64,000 bases of DNA, from assembly GCF_022700675.1 (NCBI RefSeq), contig NZ_CP062182.1, forward strand, positions 1,178,001 to 1,242,000, given 5' to 3'. The translations under genes and the position numbers were made by a program. Below the pieces are notes generated by a model that was given only the letters and a program-made list of their open reading frames with translations, had not been told where the DNA came from and did not search any database. The first letter of the stretch is position 1. Each line of letters starts with the position of its first letter. Source of the stretch: Acinetobacter sp. ASP199 (lineage in GTDB: Bacteria > Pseudomonadota > Gammaproteobacteria > Pseudomonadales > Moraxellaceae). Below are positions 6,862 to 15,414 of this stretch, one piece after another.

Positions 6862-9690
6862 TTGCAGCAGTTTGCTATTGGTCAACGTTGGTTATCAGAT
6901 ACTGAAACAGAACTCGGTCTGGGGGTTCTCATTGATGTTGATGAGCGATCGGTCAGCATTTTATTCCCGAAAAGTGATGAAACCCGTGTCTATGCACGTA
7001 GCAATGCCCCTTTGTCTCGCATCATTTTTAATATAAATGATGAACTGCAAGACCAGGAAGGCAATACCTGGACGGTTGAATCTTTTGAAGATCGCAACGG
7101 CGTGGTGCGTTATCAGGTGGTACGTACTTTAAGTGATGGTACAGAAGAGCGTAAAGCCCTGAATGAAACCCGTGTCGGTGCAACCATTCAGTTGTCTAAG
7201 CCATTAGACCGTTTGCTGGCTAGCCAGATTGATTATAAAGAATGGTATGACTTGCGTATTGAAGCTATGCTCATGCAAGCCAATATGCAAAGCAGCCCGC
7301 TACGTGGTCTGGTCGGTTCACGTGTTGGTCTGATTCCGCATCAGTTGTATATCGCACACGAAGTCGGTAAACGTTTTGCACCGCGTGTATTGCTTGCCGA
7401 TGAAGTGGGTTTGGGTAAAACCATTGAAGCTGGCTTGATTATTCACCAACAGCTGAAAACTGGCCGTTCTGAACGTATTCTGATTCTGGTGCCAGATTCA
7501 CTACAATATCAGTGGATGATTGAAATGCGCCGTCGTTTCAATCTGGAATTTTCACTGTTTGATCTGACCCGTACTGCATCAATCAAAGAACACGATCCTG
7601 ATCTGAACCCATTCCTGACTGAACAACGCATTATTGCTTCGGTTGACCTGATGATTGACCACGAAGACCTGCGTGAGCAGGCACTTGAAGCTGGTTTCGA
7701 TCTGCTGGTTGTCGATGAAGCGCATCATCTGATGTGGAGTGAAGAAGAGGGTGGTAACGACCGTTACGATCTGGTTGAAGAACTATCTGAAAAAACACCG
7801 GGCGTATTACTGTTAACTGCAACACCTGAACAGCTGGGTGTGGAATCGCACTTTGCGCGTTTACGTTTACTGGATCCACAACGTTTCAGTTCATTAGACC
7901 GTTTCCTGGATGAAGAAGCACAATATCAGCAGACTGCAAAAATTGCAGAAGTGCTGATGTCGGATATGCCACTTGAAGAAGGGCATCTGGCAGCACTTGA
8001 AGGCCTGCTGGGTCATCGTATTGAAGATACTCCTGAGCAGCGTTTCCGTGCGATTCATGAATTGTTAGACCGTCATGGTACTGGCCGTATTCTGTTCCGT
8101 AATACCCGTGAAGCCATTCAGGGCTTCCCGGGACGTGACTGCCAGCCAGCACCATTGCCAGCACCTGAAAACTGGTCAATGGATGGTAAATTGCGTGAGC
8201 AAATGTGGCCAGAAGAAATGCAGCTTGATGGCTCGTGGATGGAAACTGATCCACGTGTGATGTGGCTGATGGAAAAACTGCGTACTGAGTTAAAACACAA
8301 AAAAGTGTTATTGATTGCGCGTAGTGGTCCAGTGGTTGAAGCGCTTGAAAATGCACTGCGTCTACATGCAGGCATTCGTACTGCGATGTTCCATGAAGGC
8401 ATGAGCTTACTTGAACGTGACCAAGCAGCTGCATATTTTGCTGAAGATTCGTATGGCGCGCAGATTTTGTTGTGTTCTGAAATTGGTTCTGAAGGTCGTA
8501 ACTTCCAGTTTGCATCAGACCTCGTGTTATTCGACTTGCCGGCAAACCCAGATGTACTCGAGCAACGTATTGGTCGTTTAGACCGTATTGGTCAAGAAAA
8601 CCGCATTCAAATTCATGTGCCTTACCTTGTCGGGACTGCACAAGAGCGCATGTTCCGTTGGTATAACGAAGCATTAAATATTTTCAGCAATATTTCACCA
8701 ACGGCGCAAACCTTACAAGAAAACTTCATTGTTGATCTTAAAGACTGTTTATTAGCAGACAAAGGTCAGGCTTTTGAAGAATTGCTGGAAGCTGTGAGCG
8801 TACAACGTGAAGCCTTAGAAGCTGAGCTACAAGCGGGTCGTGACCGTTTGCTTGAGTACAACTCTTGCCGTCCAATTGTGGCACAAGAAATTGTGACTGC
8901 ACTTGAAGACTATGATGACAACACCACGTTGCCAATGTTTATGAAGCGCTTTATGGCGTCAACCAACATTGATTTTGATGAGCAAAGTAACGGTACAGTG
9001 ATCATTAAGCCAACCGATCAAATGCAAGTGCAAGGTTTGACGCTTGATGAAGAAGGTATGACGGCAACGTTCTATCGTGATCAAGCCCAAATCCGTGAAG
9101 ATGCACAGTATTTAACCCTTGAGCATCCATTTACAGAATCTGTAATGGAAATGATCAATACCCAAGGTTTTGGTAGTACCAACGTTGCCGTTTTAAAATC
9201 TGCTGCTTTACCACAAGGTTCAGTATTGCTAGAAGTGTGGTTTAAGGTCGATGTGGTTGCACCAAAAGCATTGAACTTGCCTGCAAGCTTGCCGCAACAA
9301 TTGGTTCGTGTGTTACTGAGTGAAAAAGGTCAGGATCTATCGCAAAAAATTGCACGTGATATTTTAAAACCGTATTTACATCATCTAGATGGCAACAGCT
9401 GCCGCCAAGTGGTGAAAGCACGCCGTGATGTGATTGAAGCACGTTATAAGCAAGCGCTAGAACTGGCGCGTGCTGCTTTGCCGCAATTCAAGGAACAAGC
9501 GAAGGAAGTGTATGGTAGCAAATGGCAATATGAAATTGACCGTCTGACTTACCTGAAACAGTTCAACCCAAGCATCCGTGAAGATGAAATCACGCGTCTG
9601 CAAAAACTGCAGAAAGAAGGTTTAAGCTTATTGGAAGGTCTGTCTGTGACACCAGAAGCGATTCAGGTGATGGTAGTGGTTAAGCCATAA
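6862..9690 (+). CDS. rapA: RNA polymerase-associated ATPase RapA
   Basis: RapA is a Swi2/Snf2 ATPase that binds RNA polymerase and helps recycle it after transcription. The protein of about 942 residues aligns in motif order with E. coli RapA. It has the N-terminal Tudor-like IGQRWLSDTETELGLG, helicase motif I LLADEVGLGKT at about 180-190, the DEAH box in VVDEAHHL at about 286, TATPEQL, and in the C-terminal helicase lobe CSEIGSEGRNFQF and QRIGRLDRIGQ. TTG 6862 is preferred because AGGTGG ends five bases upstream; an in-frame GTG at 6853 lies inside that site. It stands alone, ended by the terminator at 9707. Confidence 0.95.
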   Translation: MQQFAIGQRWLSDTETELGLGVLIDVDERSVSILFPKSDETRVYARSNAPLSRIIFNINDELQDQEGNTWTVESFEDRNGVVRYQVVRTLSDGTEERKALNETRVGATIQLSKPLDRLLASQIDYKEWYDLRIEAMLMQANMQSSPLRGLVGSRVGLIPHQLYIAHEVGKRFAPRVLLADEVGLGKTIEAGLIIHQQLKTGRSERILILVPDSLQYQWMIEMRRRFNLEFSLFDLTRTASIKEHDPDLNPFLTEQRIIASVDLMIDHEDLREQALEAGFDLLVVDEAHHLMWSEEEGGNDRYDLVEELSEKTPGVLLLTATPEQLGVESHFARLRLLDPQRFSSLDRFLDEEAQYQQTAKIAEVLMSDMPLEEGHLAALEGLLGHRIEDTPEQRFRAIHELLDRHGTGRILFRNTREAIQGFPGRDCQPAPLPAPENWSMDGKLREQMWPEEMQLDGSWMETDPRVMWLMEKLRTELKHKKVLLIARSGPVVEALENALRLHAGIRTAMFHEGMSLLERDQAAAYFAEDSYGAQILLCSEIGSEGRNFQFASDLVLFDLPANPDVLEQRIGRLDRIGQENRIQIHVPYLVGTAQERMFRWYNEALNIFSNISPTAQTLQENFIVDLKDCLLADKGQAFEELLEAVSVQREALEAELQAGRDRLLEYNSCRPIVAQEIVTALEDYDDNTTLPMFMKRFMASTNIDFDEQSNGTVIIKPTDQMQVQGLTLDEEGMTATFYRDQAQIREDAQYLTLEHPFTESVMEMINTQGFGSTNVAVLKSAALPQGSVLLEVWFKVDVVAPKALNLPASLPQQLVRVLLSEKGQDLSQKIARDILKPYLHHLDGNSCRQVVKARRDVIEARYKQALELARAALPQFKEQAKEVYGSKWQYEIDRLTYLKQFNPSIREDEITRLQKLQKEGLSLLEGLSVTPEAIQVMVVVKP

Positions 9691-9706
9691 CAATCATCTA
9701 GGGAAA

Positions 9707-9731
9707 GGCAGTCTTCGGGCTGCTTTTTTTA
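9707..9731 (+). terminator. Intrinsic terminator of rapA
   Basis: The stem GCAGTC / GGCTGC closes a TTCG tetraloop (9708-9723) and is followed by seven T. It sits 17 bp after the rapA stop. Confidence 0.88.
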
Positions 9732-9901
9732 TGGTTATTTTTCTATAAGAAATTTGGACAGCTATCATCAGTCACTACCTGATTAAAACTATTTCATAAG
9801 CTAAGGATAGATACTTGAAGATATGAGCTATCAGTAAATGGTTGTGGTTAAAAATCATCTTCGGTTAAAATGGTAAAAAACCATAACAAGAAATTAAAAT
9901 A

Positions 9902-10168
9902 ATGTCTCAAGCGTTTATTACTTTAGGCTCGCAAACTTCACATGGGGGTGTGGTTGTCGAAGCGGAAAAATCTGTATTAATTCATGGCATCGCTGTGCAT
10001 TTACAAGGCATGAAGCATTACTGTCCCAAGTGCAATAGCATGGTGACCGCCATTGCCAAAGATCAATCCATCACTGTTTTAGGACGGGCTGTAATTGTCG
10101 CAGGTGATAAAGCCAGCTGTGGTGCCCAGTTTCTGGCAAATCAGCATCTGACAGTTTCACAAAAATAA
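9902..10168 (+). CDS. PAAR domain protein (type VI secretion spike tip)
   Basis: This 88-residue protein is a single PAAR domain. It has the usual glycine-rich strands, KHYCPKCN (about 39-46), and AGDKASCGA (about 68-76), which supply Cys and His ligands for the zinc at the apex. PAAR proteins cap the VgrG spike of type VI secretion systems and can carry effectors. No vgrG, effector or immunity gene is next to it, so it is an orphan tip that would rely on a T6SS encoded elsewhere. The ATG at 9902 is the only reasonable start. Confidence 0.85.
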   Translation: MSQAFITLGSQTSHGGVVVEAEKSVLIHGIAVHLQGMKHYCPKCNSMVTAIAKDQSITVLGRAVIVAGDKASCGAQFLANQHLTVSQK

Positions 10169-10292
10169 TCCAGCTGCTCTTTATCCTTCATTCAGTGACT
10201 TCAAGGTCATGCTTAGGAAGAATATGTGCTCATTTTTATTCATCTTTAAGGTTAAGCTTGCAGACATTATGGATTGAAAACTATATCACCGC

Positions 10293-11096
10293 ATGAAGCC
10301 AGCCTTACATTTTACCCATGCCAATGGCATTCCATCAGCGACCTATCGCAAGTTCCTAAACTGTTTTCAGGATGAATATACGGTTAAAAGTATTCCTTTG
10401 ATTGGCATGAATCCAGATTATCCAATTACTAGAGACTGGCGTTATTTGGTGGATGAGGTGATTGCCGATATAGAACAGCAATTTTCAGGACAGTCAGTGA
10501 TCGGGCTTGGACACTCTTTTGGTGGTTTGGTCACGATGATGGCGGCTTATAAAAAGCCAGCTTTATTTTCTAAGCTGATCATTATGGATCCACCTTTTGT
10601 GATTGGGAAAAACAGTGCGTTATTTGAACTGGTGAAAAAGCTCAATTTAAAAAGTATTGATCGCTTTACTCCGGCAGGTATTACTTTAAAGCGTAAAGAC
10701 CACTGGGCATCTCAGCTGGACGCTGTTGAAGCGTTGAGATCGAATCGTCTGTTTAAGCATTTTGATGAACAGTGTTTTCAGGACTATATCGACAGTGGGA
10801 TTGTTGAAGATCAACAGCGCGGTGGTGTAACTTTAAAAATTCCAAAACAGCTTGAAGCAGAAATCTTCCGGACAGTTCCGGCCTGGTGGTGGCGTACCCC
10901 GCGTAAAGCACCGCAAGTTCCCATTCATCTCATCACTGCAGAACAGAGCCAGTTCTATCAACAAGGGCTGCCGCAAGGCTTAAAGAAAATTTATCACATT
11001 GATTATTCAGTCTTAGCAGGTGGTCATATGTTTCCACTGGAACAGCCGGAAATAGTGGCTGAATTCATTAAAGCCAAGCTGCAAACACTAGGATAA
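10293..11096 (+). CDS. Alpha/beta hydrolase
   Basis: This 267-residue protein has the alpha/beta hydrolase fold: LHFTHANGIPSATY near the N-terminus (the HxNG oxyanion region), the nucleophile elbow GHSFGG at about 72-77 (Ser 74), and the catalytic His in GGHMFPLE at about residue 250. Such proteins are esterases, lactonases or dehalogenase relatives; the substrate cannot be read from the sequence. No signal peptide is visible. It shares a terminator with the convergent TetR gene. It does not obviously belong to the desaturase operon beyond that gene. Confidence 0.85.
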   Translation: MKPALHFTHANGIPSATYRKFLNCFQDEYTVKSIPLIGMNPDYPITRDWRYLVDEVIADIEQQFSGQSVIGLGHSFGGLVTMMAAYKKPALFSKLIIMDPPFVIGKNSALFELVKKLNLKSIDRFTPAGITLKRKDHWASQLDAVEALRSNRLFKHFDEQCFQDYIDSGIVEDQQRGGVTLKIPKQLEAEIFRTVPAWWWRTPRKAPQVPIHLITAEQSQFYQQGLPQGLKKIYHIDYSVLAGGHMFPLEQPEIVAEFIKAKLQTLG

Positions 11097-11104
11097 CATC
11101 CAAT

Positions 11105-11133
11105 AAAAAAGAGATGACCAGCATCTCTTTTTT
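11105..11133. terminator. Bidirectional terminator
   Basis: The stem GAGATG / CATCTC (11111-11116 and 11122-11127) is flanked by A6 and T6, so it can serve both the hydrolase gene (+) and the TetR gene (-). Confidence 0.85.
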
Positions 11134-11155
11134 ATTTAGCTTGAAATCATCAAGA

Positions 11156-11836
11156 TTAGCGGATCTGTGACTGATCCAGATGTCGAGCACCTTCCAAAAT
11201 CATGCGGATCATGATCATAGTCTGTTCAGCAATTTCCTGACGTTCATCAACTGGCATATCAATCACTTTGGCACCCATGTTAAATACCAGCTGGGTAATC
11301 GCTTTGGCAGCAATATCCGGATAGAGCAGGCGGCTTTTATTTAGTCTTTCCAGGCGCTCCAGATCTTCTTGCAGCTCCTGCTGGAAATACTGAAGTTGGC
11401 GTTCTACGGCCTGTTTATATGATTGTGAACCGGTATAGCCTTCGCGTAGTAGCAAACTCAGATTGCCCTCATCGGCATCGAGCTGTGCGATAAATACTTC
11501 TACCGAACTACGGATAATACTATTCTGTTTAGATGCCTTTAAACGTGATTCATTCAGAATCTTACGCAATACCAGACCGGCGCGGTCGATCAGTTCAATT
11601 GCGAGTTCATCAATATCCTTAAAGTGACGATAAAAGCTATTGGGTGCAATACCGGCTTCGCGTGCTACTTCACGCAAACTTAATGATGCAATACTTTTTT
11701 GCGGACCAATCAGATTCAGTGCTGCCTGAAACAGTTCTTCTTTGGTAATCGTCGCCTTCCGACCCACACTGCGTACAATGATCGGTTCATCAATGCTGTT
11801 TGACTCGAGTAGGGAAGCGTCACTGCTTATTTTCAT
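11156..11836 (-). CDS. TetR-family regulator, FabR/DesT type
   Basis: This is a 226-residue TetR repressor. The HTH at about residues 50-72 (SLSLREVAREAGIAPNSFYR) is nearly the same as in FabR of E. coli and closely like DesT of Pseudomonas aeruginosa, both of which sense acyl-CoA saturation and control unsaturated fatty acid synthesis. The position supports DesT: it is divergent from a ferredoxin-reductase/desaturase pair, as in the P. aeruginosa desT-desCB locus. It has an N-terminal extension of about 25 residues relative to FabR. It probably binds the palindrome at 11924-11945. The ligand is inferred. Confidence 0.87.
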   Translation of the reverse strand: MKISSDASLLESNSIDEPIIVRSVGRKATITKEELFQAALNLIGPQKSIASLSLREVAREAGIAPNSFYRHFKDIDELAIELIDRAGLVLRKILNESRLKASKQNSIIRSSVEVFIAQLDADEGNLSLLLREGYTGSQSYKQAVERQLQYFQQELQEDLERLERLNKSRLLYPDIAAKAITQLVFNMGAKVIDMPVDERQEIAEQTMIMIRMILEGARHLDQSQIR

Positions 11837-11923
11837 TGAAAACTCGTCATGTATTGGATATGAGGCATTCCACTATTATAGCGAAGCACAGCAAACTTGT
11901 GAAATGAATAGAAACAATACAGG

Positions 11924-11955
11924 TGTATATACAAATATATATACATGTGTATAAT
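11924..11955. promoter_or_regulatory. Candidate operator and promoter between regulator and desaturase operon
   Basis: A perfect inverted repeat TGTATATA-N6-TATATACA occupies 11924-11945. A TATAAT hexamer at 11950-11955 could be the -10 of the rightward operon, which would place the palindrome over its -35 and spacer, a classic repressor position. Binding by the adjacent TetR protein is an inference from location and symmetry. The sequence is AT-rich, so chance symmetry is somewhat likelier than usual. Confidence 0.55.
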
Positions 11956-11978
11956 AATTCAAAACCCAACATGATTAT

Positions 11979-13052
11979 ATGAAGATGCAGGCACTCGCAA
12001 AACGTAAATCACCGATTGATTTCTTTAAAGAAAGCGTTATTGATCAGCATGCGATTAATTTCTGGATGCAGAAGCTTAACCCACTCTGGTCTCTTAACCA
12101 GCCATTGGGCAAAATTGTGCATAAAGAAAATGCTGCCCAGGATATGGTTAGCCTGAAAATTCAGGTCAATCGCCTGTTTAAATTTGGCGAAGCGGGTCAG
12201 CATCACCCAGTTTATGTTGTGGTAAATGGTATTCGTTACGAGCGTAGCTATAGTCTGACTCAGCTGGATCAGCAACATGTGTTACTGACCATCAAGAAAG
12301 TTGAGGGTGGCAAGGTAAGTAATTGGGCTGCAAATACCGCTCAAGTTGGCGACATTATCGAATTTGGTTTGCCATTTGGTGACATGACTTTAGCTGTTGA
12401 AGCAACATCAATGCTGTTGTTGGCAGCGGGTAGTGGTATCACACCTATGCTGAGTTTGCTCGAAGCATTGAGCGAGACTGGCAAGTTGAGTCAACAGCCT
12501 GTACAGCTTCTGTACTGGGTCAAGCATTATCAAGATGTGGCATTCAAATCACGTTTTGAAGAATTTGCTGCGCAGCATCCAAAATTTAGTTTTAAAGTCT
12601 TCGCAACTCAGGAACAGCCTGCAGCAGAACGTTTAAATCAAAGTCATCTGGCTGATATTCAAAATATCGAACAGGCGACGGTCTATGCTTGTGGTCCATC
12701 AGGCTTTGTAGCTCAGGCCGAAACACTGTTTGCTGATGCCAAAGTATTTAAATCTGAAGCTTTTAGTATGAGCCTCGGTGATCATACTGAAACAGGCTTT
12801 GTGAATGTAACGCTGACGCAATCTAATAAAGTAGTCAGTATTCCAAAAGGCCAGTCAATTCTGGCAAGTCTTGAACAACAAAATATTAAACCGAACCACG
12901 GCTGTCGAATGGGTATTTGTAATAAATGTGCCTGCAATAAAGTTGAAGGTTCTACCAAAAATTTAGTCAATGGCGCACAAAATAAAGAACCAGGAAATCT
13001 CCTGAAAATTTGTGTGAATTCAGCGCAGACTGACCTTGTCATCGACCTATAA
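11979..13052 (+). CDS. Ferredoxin reductase partner of the desaturase (DesC-like)
   Basis: This 357-residue oxidoreductase should pass electrons from NAD(P)H to the desaturase encoded next. It has a ferredoxin-reductase FAD domain with RSYSLTQ (about 87-93), an NAD(P) domain with LLLAAGSGITPMLSLLEAL and YACGPSGFV, and a C-terminal plant-type 2Fe-2S domain with Cys ligands in HGCRMGICNKCAC (about 308-320) and KICVNSA near the end. This FAD-NAD-2Fe2S order is that of DesC/VanB-type reductases. The desaturase gene begins about 15 bp after its stop, so the pair is an operon, probably repressed by the divergent TetR protein. Confidence 0.9.
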   Translation: MKMQALAKRKSPIDFFKESVIDQHAINFWMQKLNPLWSLNQPLGKIVHKENAAQDMVSLKIQVNRLFKFGEAGQHHPVYVVVNGIRYERSYSLTQLDQQHVLLTIKKVEGGKVSNWAANTAQVGDIIEFGLPFGDMTLAVEATSMLLLAAGSGITPMLSLLEALSETGKLSQQPVQLLYWVKHYQDVAFKSRFEEFAAQHPKFSFKVFATQEQPAAERLNQSHLADIQNIEQATVYACGPSGFVAQAETLFADAKVFKSEAFSMSLGDHTETGFVNVTLTQSNKVVSIPKGQSILASLEQQNIKPNHGCRMGICNKCACNKVEGSTKNLVNGAQNKEPGNLLKICVNSAQTDLVIDL

Positions 13053-13066
13053 GCGAGTTGATTCCT

Positions 13067-14161
13067 ATGAATATGCCAGTAAAATTTCAGTATTTTAAAA
13101 ATCCCAAAAACCGTGAACTGACACAGACTGAATTGGACGAACTTGCGCGCGAACTCGATGCGATCAAGCAGGAAGTGCTAGATGACTTGGGCGAGAAAGA
13201 TGCGAAATATATCCGTCGTGTCTATTCTGCGATTCGTTATTCTTCTATTGCAGGCCGTGCGTTATTGTTCGCAGGCTGGTTCCCACCAGCATGGATTCTA
13301 GGTACAGGTCTGTTGGGTTTTGCCAAGATCATGGAAAATATGGAGCTGGGTCATAATGTTATGCACGGTCAGTATGACTGGATGAATGACCCTAAAATGA
13401 ATGGTCAGACCTACGAATGGGATATTGTCGGTACTTCTGATAACTGGCGTCAAACCCATAACTTTAAACATCATACTTATACCAATATTAAAGGCATGGA
13501 TGATGATATCGGTTATGGTCTGGTTCGTCTGTTCCCGGAGCAACGCTGGAAGCCAGGTTATTTATTGCAACCGATTTACAGTATTCCATTCTGCCTATTG
13601 TTCCAATGGGGTGTTGCGATTCAAAACCTTGAAATTGGTAAATACTTCAAGGGTCGTAAAAGCGCAGAGCAGACCAAAAAAGAATGGAAACCAATGCAGC
13701 GCAAAATTACCAAGCAGCTGTTTAAAGACTACGTCTTCTTCCCATTGATTGCAGGTCCAGCTGCATTGCCAGTGTTCGCTGGCAACATGGTGGCGAATGG
13801 TATTCGTAACATTTGGACTTTCAGTATCATTTTCTGTGGTCACTTCACTAAAGATGTTGAAGTATTTCCGAAATCAGTGCTAGAAAATGAAAGCCGCGGC
13901 CACTGGTATATGCGCCAGATCCGTGGTTCATCAAATCTTACCGGTTCTGAAGCATTTCATATTCTGACTGGGCACTTGAGTCATCAAATTGAACACCATT
14001 TATATCCTGATGTACCAGCACGTCGCTATCGCCAGATGGGGCCAAAAGTACAGGCAGTCTGTGAAAAATATGGTCTGAATTATAACAATGCCAGTCTAGT
14101 GAAACAGTATGGCAGTGTGATCAAACGTATTGTGAAGTATGCTTTCCCGTTTAAAAAATAA
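13067..14161 (+). CDS. Acyl-CoA/acyl-lipid fatty acid desaturase (DesB-like)
   Basis: This is a membrane di-iron desaturase of about 364 residues that introduces a double bond into acyl chains, which adjusts membrane fluidity. All three histidine boxes are present: HNVMHGQ (about 96-102), HNFKHHTY (about 130-138) and HLSHQIEHHLYP (about 302-313). Hydrophobic stretches at about 65-95 and 170-245 fit the usual membrane segments. I chose ATG 13067; TTG 13058 and ATG 13073 are in-frame alternatives. It is the second gene of the reductase-desaturase operon and ends at a strong terminator. Confidence 0.92.
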   Translation: MNMPVKFQYFKNPKNRELTQTELDELARELDAIKQEVLDDLGEKDAKYIRRVYSAIRYSSIAGRALLFAGWFPPAWILGTGLLGFAKIMENMELGHNVMHGQYDWMNDPKMNGQTYEWDIVGTSDNWRQTHNFKHHTYTNIKGMDDDIGYGLVRLFPEQRWKPGYLLQPIYSIPFCLLFQWGVAIQNLEIGKYFKGRKSAEQTKKEWKPMQRKITKQLFKDYVFFPLIAGPAALPVFAGNMVANGIRNIWTFSIIFCGHFTKDVEVFPKSVLENESRGHWYMRQIRGSSNLTGSEAFHILTGHLSHQIEHHLYPDVPARRYRQMGPKVQAVCEKYGLNYNNASLVKQYGSVIKRIVKYAFPFKK

Positions 14162-14177
14162 GTTTATATAAGCTAAT

Positions 14178-14208
14178 AAAAAACCACTTCAATTGAAGTG
14201 GTTTTTTA
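14178..14208. terminator. Bidirectional terminator after the desaturase
   Basis: The perfect palindrome CCACTTCAATTGAAGTGG (14184-14201) is flanked by A-rich and T6 tracts. It also lies just past the stop of the convergent small gene. Confidence 0.88.
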
Positions 14209-14223
14209 TTCCGTCAGAAATTT

Positions 14224-14433
14224 TCAATCTTGAGTATGAATATGACTACGTAAAATCCGAATGAGATTGATATAGTTTCCTTGCTTTGCAGCAGAAATGA
14301 CACGATCGATTTCTTCTTTTTTCCATTTATGCCTACGGGCAGCACAAATAAATTTTGAAAGTAAAATAAAGGGATTTTCACCGTATTTGATATATAGATT
14401 TCTTATGTATTTGGGCGGATTAAACTGATTCAT
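14224..14433 (-). CDS. Small conserved hypothetical protein
   Basis: This 69-residue basic protein begins MNQFNPPKYIRNLYIKYGENP. It has a central helix with W-KKEEIDRVISAA and a C-terminal QGNYINLIRILRSHI. The pattern 'W..EEI..VI..A..G(D/N)Y..L...L' resembles small uncharacterised proteins seen in other Proteobacteria. It has a proper terminator and a normal length. No function can be given. It could be over-called, because nothing else in the neighbourhood supports it. Confidence 0.6.
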   Translation of the reverse strand: MNQFNPPKYIRNLYIKYGENPFILLSKFICAARRHKWKKEEIDRVISAAKQGNYINLIRILRSHIHTQD

Positions 14434-14769
14434 AGTTATATTGCCTTAATGAAATAAAATCACCGCATTGGTTTTTATGTGAAATGTATCATAATAATTA
14501 ATTTTTTAAGGTATTTATAGACTAAAGTTATAATAATAAGATTTAATTTATATAAATATGAAAAATAATTATATAGCCCTATTTATTTAAAAAACTACTT
14601 AATCTTGGCTCACTAATTTAATTATAATTAAGAGTTTATGAGATTAGGAGAGGTATGGTTTTGATAATTTGGGTAAAAATATTAATATTGATTTAATCGG
14701 TACAAATATTTAATTATAATTTCAGCTTAAAAATAAATTTCTTATTTAAAAATATTAATTTTAGAATTT
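14434..14769. other. AT-rich gap
   Basis: About 335 bp of very AT-rich DNA between two leftward genes. I see no ORF, RNA gene or strong hairpin in it. Confidence 0.5.
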
Positions 14770-15414
14770 TTAAGATATTTTTATTTTATCTAACATGGGT
14801 AATTCCTTATCCTGAACTGCCATATACGTCTGCTGTGCTAAACTCAACATTTCCTCATCTTCCTCACTATTGCCATAAGCATAAATCATCTCGTAATCTG
14901 CAAGATTGATCGCTTCCAAAACCCGTAACTTTTTTTGCAGACAGCTACAGTCGGGTGTTAAATATTTCCCTGTCAATTTTCCGCTTTTGATTTCTACTTG
15001 AGAACAGATCAATTCAACATTTAAAGCCTTGGCAATAATTTCCAGATATAGATCAATCGTTGCCGAAACCAATATGACTTTATGTCCTAACTGTTGATGT
15101 ATTTTTAGCTGCTCAAACAGGGTAGGGTCAAGATTCTCTAAAACCTTATTCGCATATTGCAATGCCAAAGGCTGAATTATCTCTATATCAACATCTTTAA
15201 ACATAGCTGAGTAAAGCTTCGGGCGCATACGATGTGCAGGATAGAGTTTGAGATAATAAGCTGTAATCCACGGCAGAATTTTCAGACCACGCCAAATAAT
15301 ATGTCGTTTTTTCAGGACATAAAAAATAAACCCTGTAAAGCTGTCATGCGGATACAGGGTTCCATCAAAATCAAAGAGGGCTAGAGCTTGAGATTTTTGA
15401 TTTTGCGCATACAT
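14770..15414 (-). CDS. HAD-superfamily phosphatase (subfamily IB)
   Basis: This 214-residue HAD hydrolase has motif I FDFDGTLYPHDS (about 14-25, nucleophile Asp), motif II ILVSATIDLYL (about 113-123), and motif III/IV YAYGNSEEDEEML (about 178-190). The C1 cap and SerB-like spacing place it in the HAD-IB group, which includes phosphoserine phosphatases and phosphatidylglycerophosphate or other phosphomonoester phosphatases. The substrate is not evident. Its start overlaps the end of the upstream DUF1615 gene by 34 bases, which suggests translational coupling. Confidence 0.83.
   Translation of the reverse strand: MYAQNQKSQALALFDFDGTLYPHDSFTGFIFYVLKKRHIIWRGLKILPWITAYYLKLYPAHRMRPKLYSAMFKDVDIEIIQPLALQYANKVLENLDPTLFEQLKIHQQLGHKVILVSATIDLYLEIIAKALNVELICSQVEIKSGKLTGKYLTPDCSCLQKKLRVLEAINLADYEMIYAYGNSEEDEEMLSLAQQTYMAVQDKELPMLDKIKIS

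Noticed and set aside
7886-8674. 262-residue minus-strand ORF inside rapA
   Set aside because: It is antisense to a clearly coding, conserved ATPase and has no recognisable protein pattern.
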